The notes beneath the pieces were generated by a model, which saw only the letters and a program-made list of their open reading frames with translations, had not been told where the DNA came from and ran no database searches. Both the position numbers and the translations under genes were made by a program. This document shows positions 27,006-35,707 of a stretch of DNA of 64,000 bases, in pieces. Position 1 is the stretch's first letter. Every line of letters starts with the position of its first letter. Source of the DNA: Lactobacillus isalae (GTDB taxonomy: Bacteria > Bacillota > Bacilli > Lactobacillales > Lactobacillaceae); assembly GCF_947539375.1 (NCBI RefSeq), contig NZ_OX443569.1, forward strand, positions 496,001 to 560,000, in the 5' to 3' direction.

Positions 27006-27515
27006 ATGATAAGATTTATTTGGGCAGAGGATGAAGCTGGGCATATCGGTTATCAAGGGACATTGCCTTGGCATTTACCAGCAGATTTAAAACACTTTAA
27101 AGAATTAACTGCTAGTCATTTTATTGTGATGGGAAGGAAAACTTTTGATAGTTTTCCAGGATTATTGCCAAAGAGACAACATATTATTCTTTCAACTAAT
27201 CCAATTTTGCAACGTAAATATCAAGATGAAACTCGAGTTAAAGTTTTTTCTCAGCTTCAACAGTTGAAAAATTGGATTGAGGATCATAGAGAAGAAACAA
27301 TTGACATTATTGGTGGCGCAAGAGTATTTGAAGAATTTAAAGATGATGTAGATATTCTTGAAAAGACGAAAATTTATCATATTTTTAAGGGTGATACAAC
27401 AATGCCAGATATAAATTATGGTGGTTTTAGTCAAGCTAAAATTGAGCATCATAAGTCCGATGATAAGAATAAATATGACTATGATTTTTTAGAATATAAA
27501 AGAGTAGAAAATTAG
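27006..27515 (+). CDS. dfrA: Dihydrofolate reductase
   Basis: 169 aa, the usual DHFR length. It starts MIRFIWAEDEAGHIGYQGTLPWHLPADLKHFK, with the LPW substrate loop and the acidic Asp in PADLKHF. HFIVMGRKTFDSFPG is the NADPH-binding strand, and IIGGARVFEEF is the late Gly-Gly motif. It reduces dihydrofolate to tetrahydrofolate with NADPH. It is in an operon with thyA and ends before a non-coding AT-rich stretch and a bidirectional terminator. Confidence 0.96.
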   Translation: MIRFIWAEDEAGHIGYQGTLPWHLPADLKHFKELTASHFIVMGRKTFDSFPGLLPKRQHIILSTNPILQRKYQDETRVKVFSQLQQLKNWIEDHREETIDIIGGARVFEEFKDDVDILEKTKIYHIFKGDTTMPDINYGGFSQAKIEHHKSDDKNKYDYDFLEYKRVEN

Positions 27516-27664
27516 TAATTTATTGGATATTGTAAGGAATTTTTAGCGTTGCTTAATATAAATTAGTTTATTTTACTATTTGTTTTAATTGGGATAATGA
27601 ATACTTATCTTTCAAATAACTTTATTAAAATTAAGTTGCTTTCAATTGCTAATTTATAGTAAAC

Positions 27665-27704
27665 AAAAAGCAGGTTACTATCTTTGTTAAGTAACCTGCT
27701 TTTT
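27665..27704. terminator. Bidirectional terminator between dfrA and the H+-ATPase
   Basis: Perfect 15-bp arms, AAAAAGCAGGTTACT and AGTAACCTGCTTTTT, around a 10-nt loop, serving both converging genes. The 150 bases before it (27516-27664) hold nothing I recognise. Confidence 0.9.
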
Positions 27705-27709
27705 GTTAA

Positions 27710-29977
27710 TTATTTATTTTTCATAATAGGTTGGTATAATAGATCAATTATTACGGCAGCAAATAAGGCAACAATGATTGTTAAACCAAGATTTATAAAG
27801 TTGATTTGTGTCATTGCCAAACCTAATAGTGCCAAGGCAAAAGTAAGTAAGACATCAATGATCTGCACAATTGCAACTGATTTTGATGGAACTGATTGCC
27901 AGAAGAATTTTCTCGTTCTGGTAATCAAAACGATTAACATAGCACTTAAAACAAGATAAACATAGACCATTGTTGAGACGGTACCTTGAGCATAGTTGTG
28001 AGCTACTAGATACCAAACAAAAGCAAAACCGATTACAGTCCAGCCTGCAGCTAGTGAAAAGGCAATTTTTGCTAGTTTAAGCATGTTCCAGCTTTCAGGC
28101 TTGTAAGTAATATGAGTGTTATCAGTACCAATCATCATAGTTACCATGTTATTCATAATTGTATAAATAACCATTGCGTTTAGAGCCATTGGGATGTAGT
28201 TGAAGCAGAGATAACCAAATGTTAATAGCATAGTTAATTCTGCAGTACGAGATAATTTAGTTAAGGACCAAGTAGTCATTCTTTGGTAAACTCGATGACC
28301 AGCATCGAGGATTTTTACAATTGGAGTTAATCCATCTTCTAGTAGCACCATCTTACCGCTTCTCTTGGCAACGTCGGCCGCGTTTGAAACAGCGATTCCA
28401 ACTTCAGCTTGTTTTAAGGCAGGTGCGTCGTTAACGCCATCCCCAGTCATACCAACTATATAGCCATCTTTTTGGAAGAGCTTAACCATCCTTAATTTGT
28501 CTTCTGGTAAAACGTCAGCAATTCCAGCTAAATCATTAACGTCAGTTTTATCGTTAAAGTCATGAATAGAAATAACTTTTCCAGTTAAACCAACTTCTTT
28601 AGCAACTGCTTCAGCAGTTCTTCTGTTGTCTCCAGTTAACATAATTGGTTTGATACCACGTTTTTTTAATTCTTCTAAAGCCTTTTTAGAATCTGATCTG
28701 ACCTTGTCACGTAAAATGAAGACGCCGGCGAGTTTATCATTAATTAAAACAGCCACAGAACGACCAGCTGTAAAGTCGATATCCTTAGCTTCTTGATCTG
28801 CATTTTTATCTATTAAAGATAATTGCTTGAAAGAACCTAGTTTAACGTTGTATTTTCCGACTTCTGCCATAGAATAACCAGTATCTGAGGTAAAAGGCGT
28901 GAACGCTTTAGGAGTATCTGGGGTAATTTTCTTTTCTTTTAGATACTCATCGATTGCTGAATCAATGATGCTTGGACTGCGTTTGTCAGTAGCGGCGCCA
29001 ACTAAGGCGAGAACTTCTTTATTTGGAAGTTTGCTTACATTTTCCCAGAGAGAGACAGCAGTTTTGTTTTCAGTAATTGTTCCAGTTTTATCTAGTAACA
29101 GTAAGTTTAAGTTGGCAGCATCTTGGATACCAGTTAAATCTGATGTCAAAACGCCTTCTTTGCTTAGACGAGTTGCTTCAAATGAATTCGATAAGGCAAA
29201 GGTAGATGGCATAGCAACTGGAATTGATGCAATGAACATCATAGCTAAGAATGGCAGCATTTCGATGACATTTTGTCCTCTAATTAGGGCAGCAATTACT
29301 AAAATTAAGGTTAAAACTCCGTCTAATAAGCAAAGATAGTAAATAATTCTAGTAAGTAATTGCTGCAAGTGACCAGGAGCAGCAGAATTGTTAATTAAGT
29401 TAATAGTCTTACCTGAGCGAGAATTGCTTCCTGTTGCTACTACTGTAGCTAATGCATCGCCATCGACTACAGTAGTGCCAGCATAAGCTGTATCACCAAC
29501 AGTTTTTTTGATTGCTTTTGACTCACCAGTGATTGAACTTTCATCAACCGTAATTTGTCCTTGAGCAATTTTGACGTCAGCTGCTAAGACATCACCACGT
29601 TTTAAGCTAATTAAGTCACCAACAGCTAAGAATTTAGAATTTATTTGTTTCCATTTCCCACTTCGCTTAACCGATACTGTTGGAGTTAATTCATGAGAAA
29701 TTGTATTTAAAACTCGGCGTGACTTTTTCTTTTGAGTAGCTCCATTAAATGCCGCAAATAAAAGCATCAATAAAACAAATAAAGACTGAATCCATTTCCC
29801 TAAAATACATTCTAATAATAGGGCAGCTTCTAAGATCCAAGCAGACAAGTTCCATAATTTAGACATGAATTCTTTAAAAAAGTTGAATTCGGGTTCAGGA
29901 ACTTCATTTAGACCATCTTTTTTTAGACGCTCTTCTGCCTGAGCATTACTTAGCCCTTGCAGTTCTTTATCTTCCAT
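27710..29977 (-). CDS. Plasma-membrane proton-efflux P-type ATPase (type III)
   Basis: 755 aa. All P-type ATPase motifs are present: TGES (ITGESKAI), the phosphorylation site DKTGTIT (Asp near 296), MLTGDNRRTAEAVA and MTGDGVNDAPALKQAEVGIAVSNAADVAK. The short N-terminus and the overall length, with the cytoplasmic end right after the last membrane helix, resemble the H+-ATPases of fungi, plants and some bacteria rather than Ca2+ or heavy-metal pumps. A likely role is proton export and acid tolerance. Transcribed alone, with GGAGG upstream of the ATG. Confidence 0.87.
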   Translation of the reverse strand: MEDKELQGLSNAQAEERLKKDGLNEVPEPEFNFFKEFMSKLWNLSAWILEAALLLECILGKWIQSLFVLLMLLFAAFNGATQKKKSRRVLNTISHELTPTVSVKRSGKWKQINSKFLAVGDLISLKRGDVLAADVKIAQGQITVDESSITGESKAIKKTVGDTAYAGTTVVDGDALATVVATGSNSRSGKTINLINNSAAPGHLQQLLTRIIYYLCLLDGVLTLILVIAALIRGQNVIEMLPFLAMMFIASIPVAMPSTFALSNSFEATRLSKEGVLTSDLTGIQDAANLNLLLLDKTGTITENKTAVSLWENVSKLPNKEVLALVGAATDKRSPSIIDSAIDEYLKEKKITPDTPKAFTPFTSDTGYSMAEVGKYNVKLGSFKQLSLIDKNADQEAKDIDFTAGRSVAVLINDKLAGVFILRDKVRSDSKKALEELKKRGIKPIMLTGDNRRTAEAVAKEVGLTGKVISIHDFNDKTDVNDLAGIADVLPEDKLRMVKLFQKDGYIVGMTGDGVNDAPALKQAEVGIAVSNAADVAKRSGKMVLLEDGLTPIVKILDAGHRVYQRMTTWSLTKLSRTAELTMLLTFGYLCFNYIPMALNAMVIYTIMNNMVTMMIGTDNTHITYKPESWNMLKLAKIAFSLAAGWTVIGFAFVWYLVAHNYAQGTVSTMVYVYLVLSAMLIVLITRTRKFFWQSVPSKSVAIVQIIDVLLTFALALLGLAMTQINFINLGLTIIVALFAAVIIDLLYQPIMKNK

Positions 29978-30101
29978 AAAAATCCTCCATTAATTCTCTA
30001 TTTTCCTAAAATATTTTAGCGCAGTTCTTGCTATTAAGAAAATATCAAATTAAGATAGGAGATATTAAAAATATAGATAATGATCTAAATGGGTATTAAT
30101 A

Positions 30102-30950
30102 ATGAATATTAAACAATTAAAGTATTTTTTAGTGGTAGCTGAAGAAAGACAGATTACTTCTGCTGCTAAAAAGTTATACATTGCGCAACCGCCTTTAAGT
30201 TATCAATTGAAACAATTAGAAAAAGAAGTTGGCGCTCAACTTTTTATTAGGAATGCTCATGGAATGGAATTAACTGAAGAAGGGCGCGCATTTCAAAAAT
30301 ATGCGGAGAAAATTGTCGAGTTAAGTTTGACAGCGACAAGTCAAATTCATCAAATTAAAGAAGGAGAACTTGGCAAGATTAGAATTGGGGTTATTTCTTC
30401 TTGCGGCGGAGTAGTACCAAATAAAGAGTTCAAAGAATTAATAAAATATTATCCGAATATCTCTTTTGAAATACATGAAGCAAATACTTTTGGTATCGTT
30501 GAACAGTTGCAGGATGGAATAGTGGATCTTGGAATTGTGAGAACTCCTTTTAATCTTGAAGGATTAAATTTTAAAGATTTTTACCAAGAGCCAATGGTTG
30601 CAGTTGCAAATGCAGATATTTTCCAAGGAAATAAAATTGCTCATCTTAAACAGTTAAAAAACAAGCCGATAATCTTGTATCGCCGTTTTCAAGAAATATT
30701 TAATCGAAGTTTTCGTCATCAGGGAATTAGACCTTTTTATGCAGTAACATGTGATGATGCTCGAACAGCAATTCATTGGGCGGATGAAGGATTAGGAATT
30801 GCTTTAGTTCCAGAATCAATTGCTTTAACGTATGCAAAGAGCAATATTATTCCAGTTAAACATGCTCACTGGGTTACTCATTTAAATTTGGTTTGGCGTA
30901 AAGACCGACAGGTAACCCCATTAATGGAAAAGATTATTGAAATGTTTTAA
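30102..30950 (+). CDS. LysR-type transcriptional regulator
   Basis: 282 aa. N-terminal winged helix-turn-helix (about 1-60: MNIKQLKYFLVVAEERQITSAAKKLYIAQPPLSYQLKQLEKEVGAQLF) and a two-lobed periplasmic-binding-like effector domain (about 85-280). It diverges from the proton ATPase gene, with a 124-nt gap between the two starts. LysR proteins often control the divergent neighbour, so the ATPase is a candidate target. The effector is unknown. Confidence 0.92.
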   Translation: MNIKQLKYFLVVAEERQITSAAKKLYIAQPPLSYQLKQLEKEVGAQLFIRNAHGMELTEEGRAFQKYAEKIVELSLTATSQIHQIKEGELGKIRIGVISSCGGVVPNKEFKELIKYYPNISFEIHEANTFGIVEQLQDGIVDLGIVRTPFNLEGLNFKDFYQEPMVAVANADIFQGNKIAHLKQLKNKPIILYRRFQEIFNRSFRHQGIRPFYAVTCDDARTAIHWADEGLGIALVPESIALTYAKSNIIPVKHAHWVTHLNLVWRKDRQVTPLMEKIIEMF

Positions 30951-30952
30951 TT

Positions 30953-30978
30953 AAAAAAGCCAACCGAAGTGGTTGGCT
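30953..30978. terminator. Terminator shared by the LysR gene and a minus-strand small ORF
   Basis: AGCCAACC-GAAGT-GGTTGGCT. The strong T-run (TTTTTT) lies on the minus-strand side, so it terminates leftward transcription best. Confidence 0.8.
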
Positions 30979-30984
30979 ATAAAT

Positions 30985-31080
30985 TTAGTTGTTTTTGATA
31001 ATTTTATGGTTTAGGTAACGCTCAATAGCCTGGCGCATCAACTTAATCTTGCGGGGCTTGTAAATAATGATCTTTGCCAT
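30985..31080 (-). CDS. Small basic protein of 31 aa, unknown function
   Basis: ATG at 31080, stop at 30985-30987. The protein begins MAKIIIYKPRKIKLMRQAIE and is strongly basic (9 Lys/Arg of 31), with one amphipathic helix and no signal peptide. AAAGGA lies about 9 nt before the ATG. Its stop is 6 nt from a hairpin whose T-run points in the same direction. Ribosome binding site, start, ORF and terminator make a complete small unit between two plus-strand genes. It could instead be the body of a small RNA. I know no named family for it. Confidence 0.55.
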   Translation of the reverse strand: MAKIIIYKPRKIKLMRQAIERYLNHKIIKNN

Positions 31081-31184
31081 AATACGAGTCCTTTCATTGT
31101 CAATCGGTATATTTTTAAGATACAAGAAAATTATGAAATAATAGTGACTTTTTGAAGATTAATTCTAGAATTAGGTATTTTTTA

Positions 31185-31213
31185 TTTACCATTTATTTTT
31201 TAATTGCTATAAT
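31185..31213 (+). promoter_or_regulatory. Promoter of tRNA-Ser
   Basis: TTTACC (31185-31190), 17-nt spacer, TATAAT (31208-31213), 15 nt before the tRNA 5' end. Confidence 0.8.
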
Positions 31214-31228
31214 AAAGGCGTTGTGAAT

Positions 31229-31316
31229 GGAAAGTTGGCAGAGTGGTAATGCACCGGACTCGAAATCCGGCGAACCGGCTTATACCGGCGCGCAGGTTCA
31301 AATCCTGTACTTTCCT
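31229..31316 (+). tRNA. tRNA-Ser (anticodon CGA)
   Basis: Seven-bp acceptor stem GGAAAGT/ACTTTCC and D arm GCAGAGTGGTAATGC. Anticodon arm CCGGA-CTCGAAA-TCCGG gives anticodon CGA. A long variable arm (about 31271-31292) is typical of class II serine tRNAs, and the T arm is GCAGG-TTCAAAT-CCTGT. The 3' CCA is not encoded. The base after the acceptor stem is T, whereas serine tRNAs usually have G73. Confidence 0.93.
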
Positions 31317-31326
31317 TAGCGTTAGC

Positions 31327-31368
31327 GGCGTATTAGTATTTTTTAATATTAATATGCCGTTATTTTTA
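31327..31368 (+). terminator. Terminator of tRNA-Ser
   Basis: GGCGTATTAGTATT pairs with AATATTAATATGCC (one wobble) over a TTTT loop, followed by a T-rich tract. Confidence 0.75.
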
Positions 31369-31461
31369 TCTTAATTTGTTAAATAAAATTTAAAAACGTA
31401 CGTCTTTTATTTTTTTGCTGTTACAATGATCATTAGCACATTTGATTGAGGTTAAGTAAAA

Positions 31462-32046
31462 GTGAAACTGCATTGTTTAATTCAATTAATGATTTCGGCG
31501 TTGATTCTATTAGGATTAATCTTCAATATTAGGAATTCGCGTCTATTTAATTTTTATGATCATTTATTGCACCATAAGCTTGTTAAAAATAGAGAAGGCA
31601 AGATCTGGAAAGTTATTACGGTTTTAAATGAACCGAAAGTAATTGTAGTATGGGACTTTTTATTAGCAGGCTTATTAGTTTTGTTTAATCATCCCTGGCT
31701 TGCTATTTGGTCTCTTGGAACTTTAGCTGTAACTGATGCAATTGGAATCTTTTTGAAACATTCCGTAAAAAGAAGAAGACCTTTATCAATGAGAACGTAT
31801 CGCGATGGATATAGTTTCCCTAGTGGCCATGTCTTAAGCGCTACAATTATGTCATTAATGCTTTGGCAAATTTTTGGACATATAATGGGAATTTGGTTAC
31901 TTATAACTTTGATAATTGCATGGGGATTGGTAGTAATTTCACGATTAAATATGAGAGCACATTACCCGTCTGATGTTTTAGGAGCAACCAGCTTAGCCTT
32001 ATTTTGTTTTACAATCGCACAGCAACTTTTAGGATTAGCCTTTTAA
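31462..32046 (+). CDS. PAP2-family membrane phosphatase
   Basis: 194 aa, GTG start with GAGG upstream. Five or six membrane helices. The three acid phosphatase motifs are present: KHSVKRRRP (about 103-111), PSGH (about 125-128) and SRLNMRAHYPSDVLG (about 160-174) with the catalytic His. This family removes phosphates from lipid carriers such as undecaprenyl pyrophosphate or phosphatidylglycerophosphate; which one is used here cannot be told. It is a single gene before enolase. Confidence 0.9.
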   Translation: MKLHCLIQLMISALILLGLIFNIRNSRLFNFYDHLLHHKLVKNREGKIWKVITVLNEPKVIVVWDFLLAGLLVLFNHPWLAIWSLGTLAVTDAIGIFLKHSVKRRRPLSMRTYRDGYSFPSGHVLSATIMSLMLWQIFGHIMGIWLLITLIIAWGLVVISRLNMRAHYPSDVLGATSLALFCFTIAQQLLGLAF

Positions 32047-32087
32047 AAGGTTAATCTTTTTTTGTAAAAAATAATTGCTTTCTTTAG

Positions 32088-32116
32088 TTTACATACTCAC
32101 AAAGTTGCTTTAAAAT
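32088..32116 (+). promoter_or_regulatory. Enolase promoter
   Basis: TTTACA (32088-32093), 17-nt spacer, TAAAAT (32111-32116). It leaves an untranslated leader of about 100 nt (32123-32223) ending in a strong AAGGAGG. Confidence 0.75.
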
Positions 32117-32223
32117 AAATCTGTAGTCAAAAGGGCTATGCCTAAAAGCGACGAAAGACACTGACTAGATGCCAATTCGGTTAGTTTGTATTTTTCGCCA
32201 CAAATTTAAGGAGGATTTTTTTA

Positions 32224-33510
32224 ATGCTCAAATCAGTTATTGAGAATGTACATGCACTTGAAATCTTTGATTCACGTGGTAACCCAACTGTTGAAGTTTT
32301 CGTTACCCTTTCAAACGGTGTCGTAGGTAAGGCTGAAGTTCCATCAGGTGCTTCAACTGGTGAAAACGAAGCTGTTGAATTACGTGATGGTGGTTCACGT
32401 CTTGGTGGTAAAGGTGTTATGAACGCTGTTAACAACGTTAACACTGAAATCAACGATGCTTTAAAGGGATTAGATCCACACGATCAACCAAACATCGACG
32501 CAACTATGATCGCTTTAGACGGTACTCCAAACAAGGGTCGTCTTGGTGCTAACGCTATCTTGGGTGTATCTATGGCTACTGCTGCTGCAGCTGCTAAGGA
32601 TAACCACCAACCATTATACCGTTACCTTGGTGGTACTGACCTTGAAATGCCTCAAACTTTCCACAACGTTATTAACGGTGGTGAACACGCAGACAACGGT
32701 ATCGATATTCAAGAATTCATGATTACTCCAGTTGCTAAGACTTCATTCCGTGATGGTTTTGAAAAGATCGTTAACGTATACCACACTTTGAAGAAAGTTC
32801 TTGAAGACATGGGTTACGAAACTGGTTTAGGTGACGAAGGTGGTTTCGCTCCTAACATGAAGAACTCAGAAGAAGCTTTAAAGGCATTACATGAATCAAT
32901 TATCAAGGCTGGTTACAAGCCAGGTGAAGATATTGCCATTGCATGTGACTGTGCTGCTTCATACTTCTACAACAAAGAAGATGGCAAGTACCACCTTGAA
33001 GGTAAAGTTCTTACTGACGAAGAATTGGCAGACTACTACGACAAGTTACTTGACGAATTCCCAGAATTAATTTCTATGGAAGATCCATACGATGAAAACG
33101 ATGTTGAAGGTATGGTTAAGTTTACTGAAAGCCACAAGGACCGTATCCAAATCGTTCTTGACGACTTCATTTGTACTAACCCTAAGCTTTTGAACAAGGC
33201 TATTCACGAAGGTGCTGGTAACGCTTCATTAATTAAGTTGAACCAAATCGGTACTGTTACTGAAACTCTTGAAACTATTCGTCTTTCACGTAAGAATGGT
33301 TACAACACTATGATTTCTCACCGTTCAGGTGAAACTGGTGATACTTTCATCGCCGACTTCGCAGTTGCTGTTAACGGTGGTCAATTGAAGACCGGTGCTC
33401 CAGCTCGTTCAGAACGTGTTGAAAAGTACAACCGTTTACTTGAAATCGAAGAAGAACTTGGTAAGGGTGAACGTTTAGCATTCTTCCCAGACAACGTTGA
33501 CTTAGACTAA
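32224..33510 (+). CDS. eno: Enolase
   Basis: 428 aa. Opens with ALEIFDSRGNPTVEV and has SGASTGENEAVELRD, GLGDEGGFAP, the metal-binding SMEDPYDEND and LDDF, LIKLNQIGT, and SHRSGETGDTFIADFAV, the enolase signature. It converts 2-phosphoglycerate to phosphoenolpyruvate in glycolysis. Codon use is sharply biased (AAC, TTC, CGT, GGT), unlike neighbouring genes, as expected for a very highly expressed protein. It has its own strong promoter, a strong ribosome binding site and a terminator. Confidence 0.98.
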   Translation: MLKSVIENVHALEIFDSRGNPTVEVFVTLSNGVVGKAEVPSGASTGENEAVELRDGGSRLGGKGVMNAVNNVNTEINDALKGLDPHDQPNIDATMIALDGTPNKGRLGANAILGVSMATAAAAAKDNHQPLYRYLGGTDLEMPQTFHNVINGGEHADNGIDIQEFMITPVAKTSFRDGFEKIVNVYHTLKKVLEDMGYETGLGDEGGFAPNMKNSEEALKALHESIIKAGYKPGEDIAIACDCAASYFYNKEDGKYHLEGKVLTDEELADYYDKLLDEFPELISMEDPYDENDVEGMVKFTESHKDRIQIVLDDFICTNPKLLNKAIHEGAGNASLIKLNQIGTVTETLETIRLSRKNGYNTMISHRSGETGDTFIADFAVAVNGGQLKTGAPARSERVEKYNRLLEIEEELGKGERLAFFPDNVDLD

Positions 33511-33527
33511 TTAAGTTAATATTCTAT

Positions 33528-33562
33528 AAAAAGAGATTGATTTTTAATCAATCTCTTTTTTT
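33528..33562 (+). terminator. Enolase terminator
   Basis: AAAAAGAGATTGAT pairs with ATCAATCTCTTTTT, with a long T-run after it. Confidence 0.9.
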
Positions 33563-33623
33563 GTGCTTGAGTTAGTTATGGAAAGTAAGTACACTAGATA
33601 CTATAGGTAGAAAGGAAGATTAG

Positions 33624-33905
33624 TTGAAAAAGAAAATTAGATCTTTTGATAATAAAACTGTATTAATGATTGGTCGTATTGGATCTGTTTTGTCTGTATT
33701 GATGTATGTTTCTTACATTCCTCAGATTATGAATAATTTACAGGGAAATTATGGCAATCCAATTCAGCCACTAGTAGCAGCTATTAACTGCTTAATTTGG
33801 GTTTTATATGCTTTATTAAGAGAAAAAAAGGATTGGCCTTTATTTGTAGCTAACTTTCCAGGAATTCTATTTGGACTTGCTACATTTATAACTAGTTTGC
33901 ACTAA
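33624..33905 (+). CDS. SemiSWEET-like transporter (MtN3/PQ-loop family)
   Basis: 93 aa from TTG 33624 with AAAGGA upstream. Three membrane helices and a PQ-like motif in SVLMYVSYIPQI (about 22-35). Then come AAINCLIWVLYALLREKKDWPLFVANFPGIL and a last helix (GLATFITSL). This is the half-transporter size of bacterial SemiSWEETs, which dimerise to move sugars by facilitated diffusion. Substrate unknown. It is separate from enolase by a terminator. Confidence 0.8.
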   Translation: MKKKIRSFDNKTVLMIGRIGSVLSVLMYVSYIPQIMNNLQGNYGNPIQPLVAAINCLIWVLYALLREKKDWPLFVANFPGILFGLATFITSLH

Positions 33906-33971
33906 TTTTGACATTCAATCACTTTCTATATGTTCTATAACTAAAGATTAGATGTAAGAGGGGAAAATAAT

Positions 33972-35594
33972 TTGATTACTGTCTCAGATTTAAGTTTAAA
34001 TTTGTCTGGTCGTACTTTATACGAAGATGTTAACTTGAAATTTACTCCCGGTAATTGTTATGGAGTAATTGGCGCTAATGGTGCTGGTAAATCTACTTTC
34101 TTAAAATTGTTAGAAGGGAAAATTGAACCTACTACAGGAAATATTTCTATTGATGCTAATGAAAGAATGTCTAGTTTAAATCAGGATCACTTTGCATTTG
34201 AAGATTTTACTGTCTTAGATACAGTGATTCAGGGACATAAAGAACTTTATCAAGTAATGAAAGATAAAGATGAACTTTATTCTAAACCTGATTTTAGCGA
34301 TGAAGATGGTGTTAAAGCAGCTGAACTTGAAGCAAAGTTTGCAGAACTTGATGGTTGGAATGCAGAAGCAGATGCTTCTAAGTTATTGCAATCACTTGGA
34401 ATTCCTGAAGATATGCATCAAAGTAAAATGAGTGAATTACCAGAAGCAGAGAAGGTTAAAGTTCTTTTGGCTCAAGCCTTATTTGGTAATCCAGATATTC
34501 TTTTGCTTGATGAACCGACTAACGGTTTAGACGTTCACACCGTAAATTGGCTTGAAGATTTTTTAGCTGATTATCCAAATATTGTTATTGTTGTATCTCA
34601 CGATCGTCACTTCTTAAACCAAGTATGTACACAAATGTGTGATGTTGATTACGGCAAAATTCAACTCTATATGGGTAATTATGACTTTTGGTATGAATCC
34701 AGTAAGCTAGCTTCAGAATTAGCAGCTAATCAAAATGCTAAGAAAGAAGAAAAAATTAAAGAGCTTCAAGAGTTTATTGCTCGTTTTTCAGCAAATGCAT
34801 CTAAGTCTAAGCAGGCTACATCAAGAAAGAAACAATTAGAAAAAATCACGCTTGACGATATCAAACCATCTTCTCGTAAATATCCTTATGTTAAGTTCGA
34901 AATGCATCGAGATTTGGGAAACGATTTATTAAAGGTTGAAGATGTATCTTACAGCATTGATGGCGAAAAAATCTTAGACCATGTTTCATTTATTGTGCGG
35001 CCTGGCGACAAGGTTGCTTTCTTATCACGTAATACTTTGGCAACTACAGCTTTAATGGATATTATTGCTGGCAAGATTAAGCCAGAGAGTGGAACAGTAA
35101 CTTGGGGACAAACGACTGCCTTTAACTACATGTCACGCGATTTGAACGCTAACTTCAATAATGATGAACTTACAATTTTAGACTGGCTTCGACAATATGC
35201 TACGAAGGAACAAGATGATAATACATTCTTACGTGGCTTTTTAGGCCGGATGCTCTTTTCAGGTGAAGAAATTGATAAAAAGATAAAAGTACTTTCTGGG
35301 GGAGAAAAAGTGCGTTGTCAGCTTTCTAGAATGATGCTTGAGCCAGCTAATGTGTTGGTAATGGATGATCCGACTAACCACTTGGATTTAGAGTCAATTA
35401 CATCTCTTAATGACGCATTAAAGGACTATCAGGGATCAATCCTATTTACTTCTCATGATCATGAATTTATTCAAACTATTGCAGATCATATTATCGAAAT
35501 AGGTCCTAAAGGAATTGTCAGTCGTGCAGATACTAGTTATGATGAATTTTTAAATAATCAAAATATTCAAGATCAAGTTGAAAAAATTTACTAA
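33972..35594 (+). CDS. ABC-F family ATPase (YkpA/YbiT-like), second site degenerate
   Basis: 540 aa, TTG start, GAGGGG upstream. Two ABC domains without membrane segments. The first has GANGAGKST (34-42), LLLDEPTNGLD and the usual linker with charged helices. Its signature is altered to ELPEAEKVKV in place of LSGGEKVKV. The second domain has a good signature (VLSGGEKVRCQLSRMML) and LVMDDPTNHLD. Its Walker A region, however, reads FLSRNTLATTAL (350-361), with Thr358 where the invariant Lys should be. ABC-F proteins act on the ribosome at the E site. Interdomain linker at about 230-310. Confidence 0.88.
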   Translation: MITVSDLSLNLSGRTLYEDVNLKFTPGNCYGVIGANGAGKSTFLKLLEGKIEPTTGNISIDANERMSSLNQDHFAFEDFTVLDTVIQGHKELYQVMKDKDELYSKPDFSDEDGVKAAELEAKFAELDGWNAEADASKLLQSLGIPEDMHQSKMSELPEAEKVKVLLAQALFGNPDILLLDEPTNGLDVHTVNWLEDFLADYPNIVIVVSHDRHFLNQVCTQMCDVDYGKIQLYMGNYDFWYESSKLASELAANQNAKKEEKIKELQEFIARFSANASKSKQATSRKKQLEKITLDDIKPSSRKYPYVKFEMHRDLGNDLLKVEDVSYSIDGEKILDHVSFIVRPGDKVAFLSRNTLATTALMDIIAGKIKPESGTVTWGQTTAFNYMSRDLNANFNNDELTILDWLRQYATKEQDDNTFLRGFLGRMLFSGEEIDKKIKVLSGGEKVRCQLSRMMLEPANVLVMDDPTNHLDLESITSLNDALKDYQGSILFTSHDHEFIQTIADHIIEIGPKGIVSRADTSYDEFLNNQNIQDQVEKIY

Positions 35595-35649
35595 TATTGT
35601 ATAAAAAAGAATTTGTAAATTCCTTTTTAGTTTACTCTTTAAATAAAAG

Positions 35650-35707
35650 AAAAAACTTTGACAAATAGAACACAAAATTGTAATTCTAAATGTCAAAGTT
35701 TTTTTAT
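35650..35707. terminator. Bidirectional terminator between ABC-F and XRE genes
   Basis: AAAAAACTTTGACA pairs with TGTCAAAGTTTTTT around a 27-nt loop; T-runs lie on both strands. Confidence 0.8.

Noticed and set aside
28899-29339. Plus-strand ORF of 146 codons opposite the proton ATPase
   Set aside because: It overlaps conserved ATPase motifs on the other strand and has no supporting signal; likewise 27684-27959.
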